Source: Oligoflexia bacterium
GTDB taxonomy: Bacteria > Bdellovibrionota > Bdellovibrionia > Bdellovibrionales > UBA1609
Length of the DNA stretch: 12,453 bases
Reading direction: 5' to 3'
NCBI GenBank assembly: GCA_026914095.1
Contig: JAPPIY010000281.1
Coordinates: 1 to 12,453, forward strand
In this document: positions 1-7,227 of the stretch, piece by piece
Numbering within the stretch: the first letter of the stretch is position 1
How the letters are laid out: the number at the start of each line of letters is the position of its first letter
Position numbers and translations under genes: made by a program
Notes under the pieces: generated by a model
Database searches by the model: none
What the model saw: the letters and a program-made list of their open reading frames with translations, nothing else
Told to the model about the DNA's origin: nothing

Positions 1-103
1 CAAAACCAATAAACGTCTATAAACCCCATCTGCTTTTTTAATTTTTTTTTTACATATTAATATTTCATTCACTTTACGCTCTCATTTTCAGACACATTTT
101 TAT

Positions 104-679
104 GTGCTTGTGTTTTTATTTCCTTGGGGTAATTTACTGCCCCAGCTCCCAGGAAATTTTACAGGCTGTTTCTGGCCTTCTTTTTTAGATATTTGCAAAA
201 GTAAGTGGAGCCTAGCAAACGGAATTGTTATAGCAATTGCTTCTTTAGTGGGTGTACTTGTAATAACCATGTCTTTAATAGCGCCTTGGACGCTTCAGCA
301 CTTGTATCCTTTTTCAACAACAACAATGTATGCCTGGGTTGACAAAGAGCCTATAAAACGAAAGGTAGTTTTTATTGTAGATAGAGATAATAGAAAAAGA
401 CGATTAGAGCGCTCTGAAATATGGCCTTTAACTCATGACAAGCTATTTTCTAAGTTTAAAGCTTTGGAAAAAGAAGAGGAAAAGGGGAAAATGAAGGATA
501 TACTAAGAGAAGTTAAACAATCTCAACATCTTTTCAATAAAAGGGCAGGCGGGAGAAGCTTGGAGTTTATCAAAAAAATACAGCTTGCGCATTGTTTTTG
601 GAAAAAATCAGAAAGCTATATATCGCGGCCTTCTCAGCCGGATGACTGTGACATAGTGATAGAGGAGGAGTTTTTATGA
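104..679 (+). CDS. Small membrane protein of unknown function, first gene of radical SAM operon
   Basis: This is a 191-residue protein that I do not recognise with confidence. The start is a GTG at 104; the frame is open upstream to a TAA at 20-22 but offers no ATG, GTG or TTG there. The N-terminus is hydrophobic and rich in W, F and P. One clear membrane helix spans about residues 39-61, followed by a YPFSTTTMYAWV segment (68-79). That segment recalls, from memory only, the P-F-S-x-x-x-M-Y/F pattern of small bacterial membrane proteins. From about residue 81 the protein is highly charged (Lys/Glu-rich) and ends in an acidic tail, DCDIVIEEEFL. The stop overlaps the next ATG as ATGA (676-679), implying translational coupling to the radical SAM gene. 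It could be a membrane anchor or partner for the pathway, or the 3' remnant of a larger membrane protein, since residues 1-35 look like the end of a longer one. The ORF is fairly secure; the function is unknown. Confidence 0.6.
   Translation: MLVFLFPWGNLLPQLPGNFTGCFWPSFLDICKSKWSLANGIVIAIASLVGVLVITMSLIAPWTLQHLYPFSTTTMYAWVDKEPIKRKVVFIVDRDNRKRRLERSEIWPLTHDKLFSKFKALEKEEEKGKMKDILREVKQSQHLFNKRAGGRSLEFIKKIQLAHCFWKKSESYISRPSQPDDCDIVIEEEFL
663..668 (+). promoter_or_regulatory. Strong Shine-Dalgarno for first radical SAM gene
   Basis: AGGAGG lies seven bases before the ATG at 676 and sits inside the last codons of the preceding gene. Together with the ATGA overlap it fixes the start of the radical SAM gene and points to coupled re-initiation. 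Confidence 0.75.
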
Positions 680-1947
680 GTAAGTGTCCTGAAAATTTAT
701 GTGTGATCCCATTTGTTCATCTCACATCAAAGCCTAATGGAGCTGTCAGATTGTGTTGCTTTTCTACAAAATACATTAAGGATCAATCAGGGAATCAGCT
801 TTTTTTTGGAAGAGATTCTTTGGAGCAAATTTGGAATAGTCATGACATGAGGGGAGTTAGGATGAAAATGCTCAACAATGAGAAACTGACTGAATGCCGG
901 TATTGCTGGGATGAAGAGGCCAATGGCAAAACATCTAAGAGAATGAGAGAGAACAAAAGGTTTCTTAAAAGTTATGAAAGGCATTTGGAATCCGCGCAAA
1001 ATAACAAAGGATATATTTCTGAATATCCCTCTTATTTGGATTTAAGATTAGGAAATAAGTGCAATCTGAAATGCAGGACTTGCAATCCTTTATTTTCATC
1101 GGCTTGGCTCAAAGAAATTGAGAGAAATAAAGCAAATATGACTAAAAACTCTTTCATTCAAAATCTTTATCAATCGGATTTTAACAGATCAAGAGATAGG
1201 ACAGATTGGTATGAAACAGAGACCTTTTTCAATACTGTAAAGAAGATCAGCAAAGATTTGAGACTTGTTTATATTTCCGGCGGGGAGCCTTTGCTGATTA
1301 AAAGCCAGCATTTATTTATAGATCACTTTTTAAAAACCGGCGCTTACAAAAAGATTGTCATTAATATGAATACAAACTTGACTTATTTAGACAAATCTCT
1401 TTTGGAAAAATTAGCTAGGTTTAAAAGAGCAAATTTCAGTGTTAGTATTGATGCTTATGGCGCCAAAAATAATTGGATCCGATCTCCCAGTCGGTTTGCT
1501 AAAATTGAAAAAAATATGGAAAGAGTTATAAATTTATCAGGAAATGTGAACGTGTCAATAAACTGCACTGTCAGTGTCTATAATATTTTATATCTTTCAG
1601 AATTGATAGACTGGTCTCGTAACATAGCAAAAAGATGGAATAAGAATATTCCTATTGTTCATTTTGACTTGCTTCATCATCCTTTTTTTCAACAAATATC
1701 TATTTTGCCATTCTCTCTTAAAGAAAAAGCCATGGATCGGCTGAATCAAATCAAAGAAAGAGTCCAGCTTTTTCCCACAGAAATAAAAGATATGAATAGC
1801 TTAATTAAAATTTTACAATCTTCTTTTGAGGAGAATAAGAAAATTCAGGAATTAAGATCTCAATTAAAAGAGCATACAAAAATTTTTGATCGATGGAGGA
1901 AGGAGGACTTTTTTTCTGTTTTCCCAGAATTTATAGGACATTTATAA
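676..1947 (+). CDS. Radical SAM protein with N-terminal twitch domain (copy 1)
   Basis: This 423-residue enzyme has the canonical radical SAM CX3CX2C motif, C129-NLK-C133-RT-C136, for the site-differentiated 4Fe-4S cluster that cleaves S-adenosylmethionine. The SAM-binding GGEP is at 202-205. Before the barrel, an N-terminal Cys region has C9, C27-C28 and a C74-x2-C77 pair. This is the pattern of the N-terminal twitch (half-SPASM) domain family, which probably holds a second Fe-S cluster. A conserved VSID segment and a WIRSPS motif follow in the barrel, and the C-terminus ends in an F-P-E-F pattern shared with the next gene. It starts by ATGA overlap with the upstream gene behind a strong ribosome site and ends in TAATG overlap with its paralogue, so it sits inside one transcript. 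The family is known for dehydrogenations, epimerisations and peptide modification; the substrate here cannot be told from sequence. The family call is secure, the reaction is not. Confidence 0.92.
   Translation: MSKCPENLCVIPFVHLTSKPNGAVRLCCFSTKYIKDQSGNQLFFGRDSLEQIWNSHDMRGVRMKMLNNEKLTECRYCWDEEANGKTSKRMRENKRFLKSYERHLESAQNNKGYISEYPSYLDLRLGNKCNLKCRTCNPLFSSAWLKEIERNKANMTKNSFIQNLYQSDFNRSRDRTDWYETETFFNTVKKISKDLRLVYISGGEPLLIKSQHLFIDHFLKTGAYKKIVINMNTNLTYLDKSLLEKLARFKRANFSVSIDAYGAKNNWIRSPSRFAKIEKNMERVINLSGNVNVSINCTVSVYNILYLSELIDWSRNIAKRWNKNIPIVHFDLLHHPFFQQISILPFSLKEKAMDRLNQIKERVQLFPTEIKDMNSLIKILQSSFEENKKIQELRSQLKEHTKIFDRWRKEDFFSVFPEFIGHL
1935..1938 (+). promoter_or_regulatory. Shine-Dalgarno that sets the start of radical SAM copy 2
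   Basis: AGGA lies eight bases before the ATG at 1947, whose A is the last base of the TAA stop of copy 1. The frame is open further up to an ATG at 1893. That start would add 18 residues overlapping copy 1 and lying ahead of the FCILPW motif, where the paralogous protein begins. I therefore choose 1947. Confidence 0.6.
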
Positions 1948-3149
1948 TGAAAAAAAACAGCAAAACTTTTTGTATTTTGCCTTGGATGCATGTTTCAACT
2001 TCTCCCTCGGGAAATTTAAGAGTTTGTTGCAACGGTGATTTTAATAAAAATTTTATTTTAAACTCAGACGGAAGCCCCTACAAAATTTACAAAGATGATC
2101 TCAAAAAGGCATGGCATGCTCCTTTTTATAAAAAAATAAGGTGGCAAATGCTGGATGGTCAGAGGCCTGAAATGTGCGCTCCCTGTTTTCGTGAGGAAGA
2201 GGCTTGTTCGGAAAGCCCCAGAACAAGATACAATCAAAAGTATATGTTTGACTATGAGCCTTCAGAAACCCCTCCCTTTCATATAAAGTACATTGATTTA
2301 AGGCTGGGAAATAAATGCAACTTGCGGTGCCGTATGTGTAACCCCTATGTCAGCAATTCTATGTTGAGGGAATGGGAAGAGCTTTCAAAAAGGAATCTGT
2401 CGCAATTCATTAGGCCTTTGAGTCAAAATGAAAAAAAGAAATTTAAAAATCTTTCATGGCCTGAAAAAATGGATTTCTCCAAGTTTCTTCAATTGATGCA
2501 ATATGTGGAGGAAATTTATTTAACAGGGGGAGAGCCTTTATTGATTCAAGAGCAATATGATCTTTTAGAGCAAATTATTCAAAAGGGCTTTGCGTCTAAT
2601 ATAAGTTTAAAATACAATACAAATCTGACAAAGTATGATTTTAAAATTGGACATTTATGGAAACATTTTAAAAAGATTCATTTACACATTTCTATAGATG
2701 GTTTTGGAAAATTAAATGATTATATCCGTTATCCTTCTCAATGGACTCAAATTGAAAACAATTTAAAGGAAATGATCTCTCTAAATGAAAAACTTTCTAA
2801 TATGGCTTTTAGAATTGACTGCACGGTTCAAATGTATAATATCACTTCAATGACGGACTTGCTATGGTGGGTTAAAAAGCAAAACCTTGATCTATATTTG
2901 AATATTTTAGATACTCCAAAATTTTTAAATATCCGTGTTTTACCAGACGAATTAAAGAAAAAAGCCAGAGAAAGCTTACTGCCTTTTCAAAAGGATTTTC
3001 CGGTTAAAAAAATTATTGATTATATGGAAAGGGAAAGCTGGATGGATTATCTTGATGATTTCTTTCACTGGACAGATTTTTTTGACAAATCTCGCAATCA
3101 AAACTTAAATGATGTTTTGCCGGAACTATCCGCTTGTAGGAGCGCATAA
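1947..3149 (+). CDS. Radical SAM protein with N-terminal twitch domain (copy 2)
   Basis: This 400-residue protein is a paralogue of copy 1 and its closest relative here. The radical SAM cluster motif is C124-NLR-C128-RM-C131 and the SAM-binding GGEP is at 194-197. The N-terminal twitch-like region repeats the family pattern, with C9 in FCILPW, C27-C28 in RVCC, and a C77-x2-C80 pair. Both copies share DLRLGNKCNL before the cluster, an SIDxxG strand, an I-R-x-P-S loop, a CTV-x-x-YNI strand and a C-terminal PEL/PEF end. This argues for duplication rather than independent acquisition. The first base of its ATG is the last base of the copy 1 stop codon, and the next gene begins directly after its TAA. 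The enzyme should be cytoplasmic and oxygen-sensitive. It could work on the same substrate at another position, or pair with copy 1. The substrate is unknown. Confidence 0.92.
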   Translation: MKKNSKTFCILPWMHVSTSPSGNLRVCCNGDFNKNFILNSDGSPYKIYKDDLKKAWHAPFYKKIRWQMLDGQRPEMCAPCFREEEACSESPRTRYNQKYMFDYEPSETPPFHIKYIDLRLGNKCNLRCRMCNPYVSNSMLREWEELSKRNLSQFIRPLSQNEKKKFKNLSWPEKMDFSKFLQLMQYVEEIYLTGGEPLLIQEQYDLLEQIIQKGFASNISLKYNTNLTKYDFKIGHLWKHFKKIHLHISIDGFGKLNDYIRYPSQWTQIENNLKEMISLNEKLSNMAFRIDCTVQMYNITSMTDLLWWVKKQNLDLYLNILDTPKFLNIRVLPDELKKKARESLLPFQKDFPVKKIIDYMERESWMDYLDDFFHWTDFFDKSRNQNLNDVLPELSACRSA

Positions 3150-4022
3150 ATGAATCCCCATATAGATTGGAATTTTTTGCGTACAAAACTTCAGCGAGGG
3201 CGATGGCAACCTATGTATAATTCAGAAATCCATGGATATTTAAAAACCCTTCTCAAAGAATCTTATCCTGACAGGACAGATTTAGCGGAAGAATATTTAG
3301 CAGTGTTTCACAACTGGATTCACAGCAGTCAGCTCAATAAGCTTTTAGGGCTTGATACATTTCCTCACAGGGATATTTGTGTAGGAGTGACTCATAGTTT
3401 GGATGACTTGCATGTGTGTCATGGCGGTCGTTTGGTTGCTTTAGAAAAGGAATACAAATATCACTGGCGAATAAGGCCGGAAATGAAAATGAAAAAAGAG
3501 GAGGAGTTGTCTGAAGGAGATGTTTTAGTTCTTTCTCTTCCTTTTTGCAACAGTGGAAATATTCATTACAATATGGATAATATTTTAAAAATTTGCTTAG
3601 AAAAAAATATACCTCTTCATATTGACAGCGCTTGGTTTGAAGCTTGTCGTGATATTTACTTTGATTACTCTCATTCAGCTATTCAATCTGTTAGTTTTAG
3701 TTTGAGCAAAGGTTTGGGTTTAGGGGCTTATAGAACAGGAATCAGGTATTCTAAAGAAAGACCTCCTGGCCCTGTGACAATTACAAACGATTTTAGATTT
3801 TATGTTCATTCTTCTTTGTGGATTGGTTTAAAGTTTATGGAAAAATTCAGTCCTGATTATCTTCAAAATAAATATTATAAGCTCTATAAGGAGGTGTGTA
3901 ATAAGTTGGAGCTAAAAACCAGCTCCACTATATTTGTGGCCTATGAGAAAAACCAAGATGGAAATTATTATCCTGTGGGCCTCCGTCCTATTTTGAGATG
4001 GATCTCTGAACAAAGATATTAA
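3150..4022 (+). CDS. Compact PLP-dependent fold-type I (aminotransferase-like) enzyme
   Basis: This 290-residue protein is short for a class I/II aminotransferase (usually about 380-420). The active-site layout is nonetheless visible. There is an N-S-G near 134-136 where the family has N-P-T-G. D159, in the IDSAW strand, would pair with the pyridine nitrogen. K187, in SLSKGLGLG, would form the Schiff base, and R195 follows 8 residues later, the same spacing as K258-R266 of aspartate aminotransferase. The N-terminal part lacks a clear glycine-rich phosphate loop; GVTHSLDDLH around 79-88 may take its place. The ATG follows the preceding TAA without a gap, behind AGGAG at 3138-3142. Lying between radical SAM paralogues, it probably aminates or rearranges the same intermediate. 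It could instead be a lyase or racemase of the same fold. The fold is likely; the reaction is unresolved. Confidence 0.75.
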   Translation: MNPHIDWNFLRTKLQRGRWQPMYNSEIHGYLKTLLKESYPDRTDLAEEYLAVFHNWIHSSQLNKLLGLDTFPHRDICVGVTHSLDDLHVCHGGRLVALEKEYKYHWRIRPEMKMKKEEELSEGDVLVLSLPFCNSGNIHYNMDNILKICLEKNIPLHIDSAWFEACRDIYFDYSHSAIQSVSFSLSKGLGLGAYRTGIRYSKERPPGPVTITNDFRFYVHSSLWIGLKFMEKFSPDYLQNKYYKLYKEVCNKLELKTSSTIFVAYEKNQDGNYYPVGLRPILRWISEQRY

Positions 4023-4036
4023 AGAGGCGCTTATTT

Positions 4037-5251
4037 ATGTCAAGTCATTGTGAAAAGTCCTTGCCCGATAAACTCTGTTTAATTCCATTTATGGGATTTA
4101 ATATTCACCCCGCTGGAGAATGGCAACTTTGTTGCTCTGCAAGAAAAAAACATCTTTTAAATTTAGAAGATCAACTGTCTTCTATATGGGAGGGGAATAT
4201 CATTAATTCTGTTAGAGAGACAATGCTGGCTAATAAAGTTCACCCAGATTGTGTTGGATGTTTTCAGTTGGAAAAAGCAGGCGCGGCAAGCAGAAGAATA
4301 AGGTTCAATAAAAAAAGATTAAAAATCTATGGAAAAGATAAGTGCTATAAATCTGTATATGAAAAGAAAAAGAGACTCTTAGAGTTAGATATATCTTTTT
4401 CAAATCTGTGTAATTTAGACTGTGTCACATGCAACAGTGAATATTCCAGCTCATGGATTAAGCAGGATTATAAGGCTGTTTCCGAAGGCATGAATTTTCG
4501 AAACATAAGGAAAGACAGAAGTTGGAAAATAAATAAAGGTTTTATTGATTCTTTGATAGAAAACTCTATAAAAGATATAAAGATGATCTTTATTAAAGGA
4601 GGAGAGCCTTTAATAGAGCCTAACTGTCTTTATTTTTTGAAAAAACTTTCAGAATTTCAAAGAGATGATTTAACAGTTTATGTTCAAACCAACGGAACAG
4701 CTATGGATTCCAAAGTGATTTCAGCTATTGGAGATTTAAATATTGAAATCAGTTTTAGCGCAGATGGCTTAAAATCTCATTATGATTGGATTCGCGGTTT
4801 TGACTTCTACAAAATGCTGGAAAATTTTGAACAGTTAAATGCCATAAAAAATCTCAAACACTCTTATTTTAACTACACAGTCAGCGCTTTTAATTTTCAT
4901 AGAGTTTCTGATTTTATTAAGTTTTTTATGGATAAAAAGAAAAGATTCCATAAGTTAAGACGGCTGTCTTTTGGCATTGCGCATGAAAGCCACTTAAATT
5001 TTAGAGTATTTAGCCAAGATACTCGTAAAAAATACATACGACAAATTGAGGAGACAGTTAAGGAATTGAATGTTAAAGAGGATTTTTTAGACGGTTATAC
5101 GGCTCTTTTACAAGAGCTTTCTCTGGACAAACTGAGTGAATCTTCCGTCCAAAAGTTTCAAAAGTGGCTTTCTTTTTGCAACTCCATGAGAAAGAAAAAC
5201 CTGCAAGATATAGATCTTTGCTTCGGTCAAATTCTAAAAGAGTCTTTGTAA
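4037..5251 (+). CDS. Radical SAM protein with N-terminal twitch domain (copy 3)
   Basis: This 404-residue protein is the third and most divergent twitch radical SAM enzyme of the operon. The cluster motif is C125-NLD-C129-VT-C132 and the SAM-binding GGEP is at 188-191 (IKGGEP). The N-terminal Cys pattern is retained: C14 in LCLIPF, C32-C33 in QLCC, and C72-x2-C75. Further Cys residues at 5 and 103 have no counterpart at those positions in the paralogues. The FSADG strand and WIRG loop correspond to SIDxxG and WIRSPS of copy 1. The ATG stands 14 nt after the PLP enzyme with AGAGG at 4023-4027. It is the last gene of the operon and converges on the CpaF gene across a repeat element. Its divergence suggests a separate step or substrate position rather than redundancy. 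Family secure, substrate unknown. Confidence 0.92.
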   Translation: MSSHCEKSLPDKLCLIPFMGFNIHPAGEWQLCCSARKKHLLNLEDQLSSIWEGNIINSVRETMLANKVHPDCVGCFQLEKAGAASRRIRFNKKRLKIYGKDKCYKSVYEKKKRLLELDISFSNLCNLDCVTCNSEYSSSWIKQDYKAVSEGMNFRNIRKDRSWKINKGFIDSLIENSIKDIKMIFIKGGEPLIEPNCLYFLKKLSEFQRDDLTVYVQTNGTAMDSKVISAIGDLNIEISFSADGLKSHYDWIRGFDFYKMLENFEQLNAIKNLKHSYFNYTVSAFNFHRVSDFIKFFMDKKKRFHKLRRLSFGIAHESHLNFRVFSQDTRKKYIRQIEETVKELNVKEDFLDGYTALLQELSLDKLSESSVQKFQKWLSFCNSMRKKNLQDIDLCFGQILKESL

Positions 5252-5267
5252 TAAGGTGTGGCTGTTG

Positions 5268-5290
5268 TATCGATCTAGTTTGAATTTTTA
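5268..5290 (+). repeat. Solo end of the miniature element found in oppA
   Basis: Twenty of 23 bases match the left end of the miniature inverted-repeat element at 7563-7585 (TATCGATCTAG... against TACCGATCTGG...). No matching right end is seen nearby, and no TA dinucleotide precedes it. It is probably a decayed or truncated copy directly downstream of the radical SAM operon. A chance match is less likely but possible in this AT-rich stretch. Confidence 0.4.
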
Positions 5291-5294
5291 TTTT

Positions 5295-5722
5295 TTAGTC
5301 GTTTCTGAAAAGTTAGAGAAAAAGTTTTCTTAGTCAAAATCTTGCAAGAAAGCGGGAAAAATTTCAGACATCTGTAAAAAAGCAAGAAAAAAAATAGTTC
5401 TCCTAAAGCAGTGATTCTGCGTTTTTTTTTGCGTGTCCGCACTCTGTTTTAACCGATTTAGTGTGAAAAGACCAATTTTAGTAACAAAGTTAATTATTGT
5501 ATTTTCAAAAAATCTTCCTACTTGTCATGCGTTTTGCCACAAAGCGTCCTACGGACGCATTGTGGTCAAATCCGTTTCAGTCTGTCCCCGGCAGATCTCA
5601 ATTTTCCCGCTTTCTTGCAGGATTTTGACTGACAAAGCTTCTTTCCCCTTCAATACTACCCCTTTGAAATCAAAAAATTGTAAATAAATTCAAATAGCTA
5701 GGATCTTTTTCAGAACTGATTT
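5295..5722. repeat. Palindromic repeat element A (TIR, subterminal inverted repeat, 51-bp hairpin core)
   Basis: This non-coding element fills most of the gap between the radical SAM operon and the CpaF gene. Its ends share TTCTGAAAA in inverted orientation (near 5303-5312 and 5705-5716). Inside, a near-perfect inverted repeat of about 33 bp (5330-5363 and 5600-5632) contains AAGAAAGCGGGAAAA. The core 5524-5574 holds a 13-bp hairpin, CCACAAAGCGTCC-TAC-GGACGCATTGTGG, with one A-A mismatch. Ends, inner repeat and core all match element B at 7228-7484. Relative to B, about 150 bp (roughly 5371-5523) is additional. An 84-codon open frame at 5433-5687 crosses the element and is not a credible gene. 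I see no transposase, so this is a non-autonomous or structural repeat. Confidence 0.8.
5405..5430 (+). terminator. Possible weak intrinsic terminator after the radical SAM operon
   Basis: A short stem, GCAG-tgatt-CTGC, is followed by G and nine T residues, which fits the form of an intrinsic terminator for the + strand operon ending at 5251. The stem is only four base pairs, extendable by A-T pairs across a bulged G, and the site is about 155 bp downstream inside repeat element A. The call is therefore tentative. Confidence 0.3.
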
Positions 5723-5758
5723 TTTATTTTTGTGAAACAAATTGTGAAGAAGCGCGCG

Positions 5759-6880
5759 CTATGCCGCTTTCTTTTTCGCTTGAAACAAACTTCTTGGAAA
5801 ATTAAACTTATTGCCTTCAATTTCCTGCATAAAGGAAGGTAAAACTCCTTGAGCTTGTAACTTTCCTCTTAGTTTTCCATTGTTGTCTTTAATCAGCTGG
5901 TTAATTGCAAATAAATTGGAAATTTTATATTGGCCGTCTTCTACAGCTAAAACTTCCGCCAACTGCGAGACTTTTCTTGATCCGTCAGGGTATCTTGACA
6001 CTTGTAAAACCAGATCAATGGCAGAAGCCAGCTGATGTTGTAAAGCCTTTTCACTTAGCTTAGAGTCCGCTCCTTGCGCCAAAGCTTCTAAACGGACAAT
6101 AGCGTCATGACAGCTATTTGCATGAATGGTTCCCAAACAGCCCTTATGACCTGTGTTCATCGCATTGATAAGCTCTAAGGCCTCAGCCCCTCTCACTTCC
6201 CCCACAATAATTCGATCAGGCCTCAGCCTTAAACTGCTTTTTAATAAATCTCTTATTGTAACTTCCCCTTTGCCTTGCTCATCAGCCATTCTAGTTTCAA
6301 AAAAGACCACATGCTCATACTCAATTCTCAATTCACTGGCGTCTTCAATTACAATAACTCTTTGGCCTTTTGGTATGTAAGAGCACATGGCCCCCAACAA
6401 GCTTGTCTTACCGGAGCCAGTTCCTCCGCTGATTAAGATATTTTTTCCTAATTCAGAGGCTATTTTTAAAAATTGAGCCACTGTTCCTGTTAGTGTTCCA
6501 AACCGGATATAGTCTTGAAAAGTGAATTGCTTGGTTGAAAATTTCCGAATAGATACAGTTACACCTTTCCGGGAGCAGGGCGGGAGCACCGCATGAATAC
6601 GATAACCATTAGGGAGTCTGGCGTCTAAACGGGGATTTTGCTCATCAATTCTTCTATTTACGCTTTGAGCGATATTTCTCACAGCGGCCAGCAAAGCGTC
6701 TTCGTCTGTAAAATTGGCTTGGGTTTTTTGAATTTTTCCCGCAATTTCCACCCAAATTTCATTGTAGCCATTGATCATCACTTCAGAAATGCTTTCATCT
6801 TTTAAGAGAGACCAGATAGGCTGCAAGAATCCCTTGATAGCTGACTCAAAAACACTAGAAGAATCGGAAACAGCGCTCAT
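5759..6880 (-). CDS. cpaF: CpaF/TadA-type secretion (pilus) ATPase, VirB11-like family
   Basis: The protein has 373 residues from the ATG at 6880. A TTG at 6910 would add 10 residues; neither start has a visible ribosome site, so I prefer ATG. The C-terminal RecA-like domain has the Walker A GGTGSGKT (residues 152-159). The Asp box follows around 180-200 (VIVIEDASEL), then Walker B RPDRIIVGEVRG (220-231) and a His box with GCLGTIHANS (247-256). The short N-terminal part contains ISEVMINGYNEIWVE, typical of CpaF/TadA ATPases that power Flp/Tad pilus assembly from the cytoplasmic face of the inner membrane. Typical CpaF proteins are longer (about 450-500), with the missing part at the N-terminus. 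All catalytic boxes are intact, so it should be an active ATPase. No other tad/cpa gene is adjacent: it stands alone between repeat elements A and B, converging on the radical SAM operon and diverging from oppA. GspE or VirB11 roles are less likely given the CpaF-type motifs. Confidence 0.9.
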   Translation of the reverse strand: MSAVSDSSSVFESAIKGFLQPIWSLLKDESISEVMINGYNEIWVEIAGKIQKTQANFTDEDALLAAVRNIAQSVNRRIDEQNPRLDARLPNGYRIHAVLPPCSRKGVTVSIRKFSTKQFTFQDYIRFGTLTGTVAQFLKIASELGKNILISGGTGSGKTSLLGAMCSYIPKGQRVIVIEDASELRIEYEHVVFFETRMADEQGKGEVTIRDLLKSSLRLRPDRIIVGEVRGAEALELINAMNTGHKGCLGTIHANSCHDAIVRLEALAQGADSKLSEKALQHQLASAIDLVLQVSRYPDGSRKVSQLAEVLAVEDGQYKISNLFAINQLIKDNNGKLRGKLQAQGVLPSFMQEIEGNKFNFPRSLFQAKKKAA

Positions 6881-6910
6881 ATATAAGTTATCGGCAGAAA
6901 CCTTGAACAA

Positions 6911-7227
6911 GTAAAATTTAAAAATAACTTATTTTAAGCTTTTAATTTTGAAAATTGCGCGCTTAACACAGCGGAACTCAGCCTTAAAATATATTTTTTT
7001 GATCAATTATCCTTTGGGATATATATCTGACCCTGCAAAAAGCTTATAAAAGCCTTTGAGCCTGAGTCTTTTGAAAAGTTCCCAGAAGACAGAGAAAAGC
7101 CAAGCTGAGCCTGTAATTAAAGGCTTTGTAATTTTATTTGTGGTTTAAAGTCTATAATTTCCATTCTTTTTGAGGCAAATATCTTTATAAATTTATAGGC
7201 GCTTAGAGCTTTAGCTTTTTTCTAATT
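6911..7227. other. Intergenic region between cpaF and repeat B, no gene seen
   Basis: This AT-rich stretch must contain the cpaF promoter on the - strand, but I cannot point to a convincing -35/-10 pair. A 9-bp inverted repeat, AAAGCCTTT / AAAGGCTTT (about 7048 and 7124), encloses roughly 70 bases and may be part of an old repeat. I find no tRNA, riboswitch or open frame of note. Confidence 0.4.

Noticed and set aside
787..999. 70-codon open frame on the - strand
   Set aside because: It lies entirely within the N-terminal domain of radical SAM copy 1, where the + strand frame has conserved Cys motifs.
1893..1946. Upstream ATG for radical SAM copy 2
   Set aside because: It would overlap copy 1 by 55 bases and add 18 residues not seen in the paralogue; the TAATG overlap with AGGA upstream is a better start.
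5300..5640. CRISPR-like array suspected from the recurring GCGGGAAAA and TTTTCCCGC blocks
   Set aside because: The blocks are inverted rather than direct, with unequal spacing and no spacer pattern or cas genes.
5433..5687. 84-codon open frame on the + strand between the radical SAM operon and cpaF
   Set aside because: It lies inside repeat element A and crosses the hairpin core and the inner inverted repeat. It has no ribosome site and no domain-like composition.
5272..5705. GATC-TAG-TTTGAATTT at both outer edges of element A, taken as a full copy of the oppA miniature element
   Set aside because: The right-hand match is better explained by alignment with the right end of element B, where the same positions read CCCTAACTATTT; only the left match to the oppA element is kept.
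6153..6380. 75-codon open frame on the + strand
   Set aside because: It is antisense to the Walker B and Asp-box region of the CpaF gene and has no features of its own.
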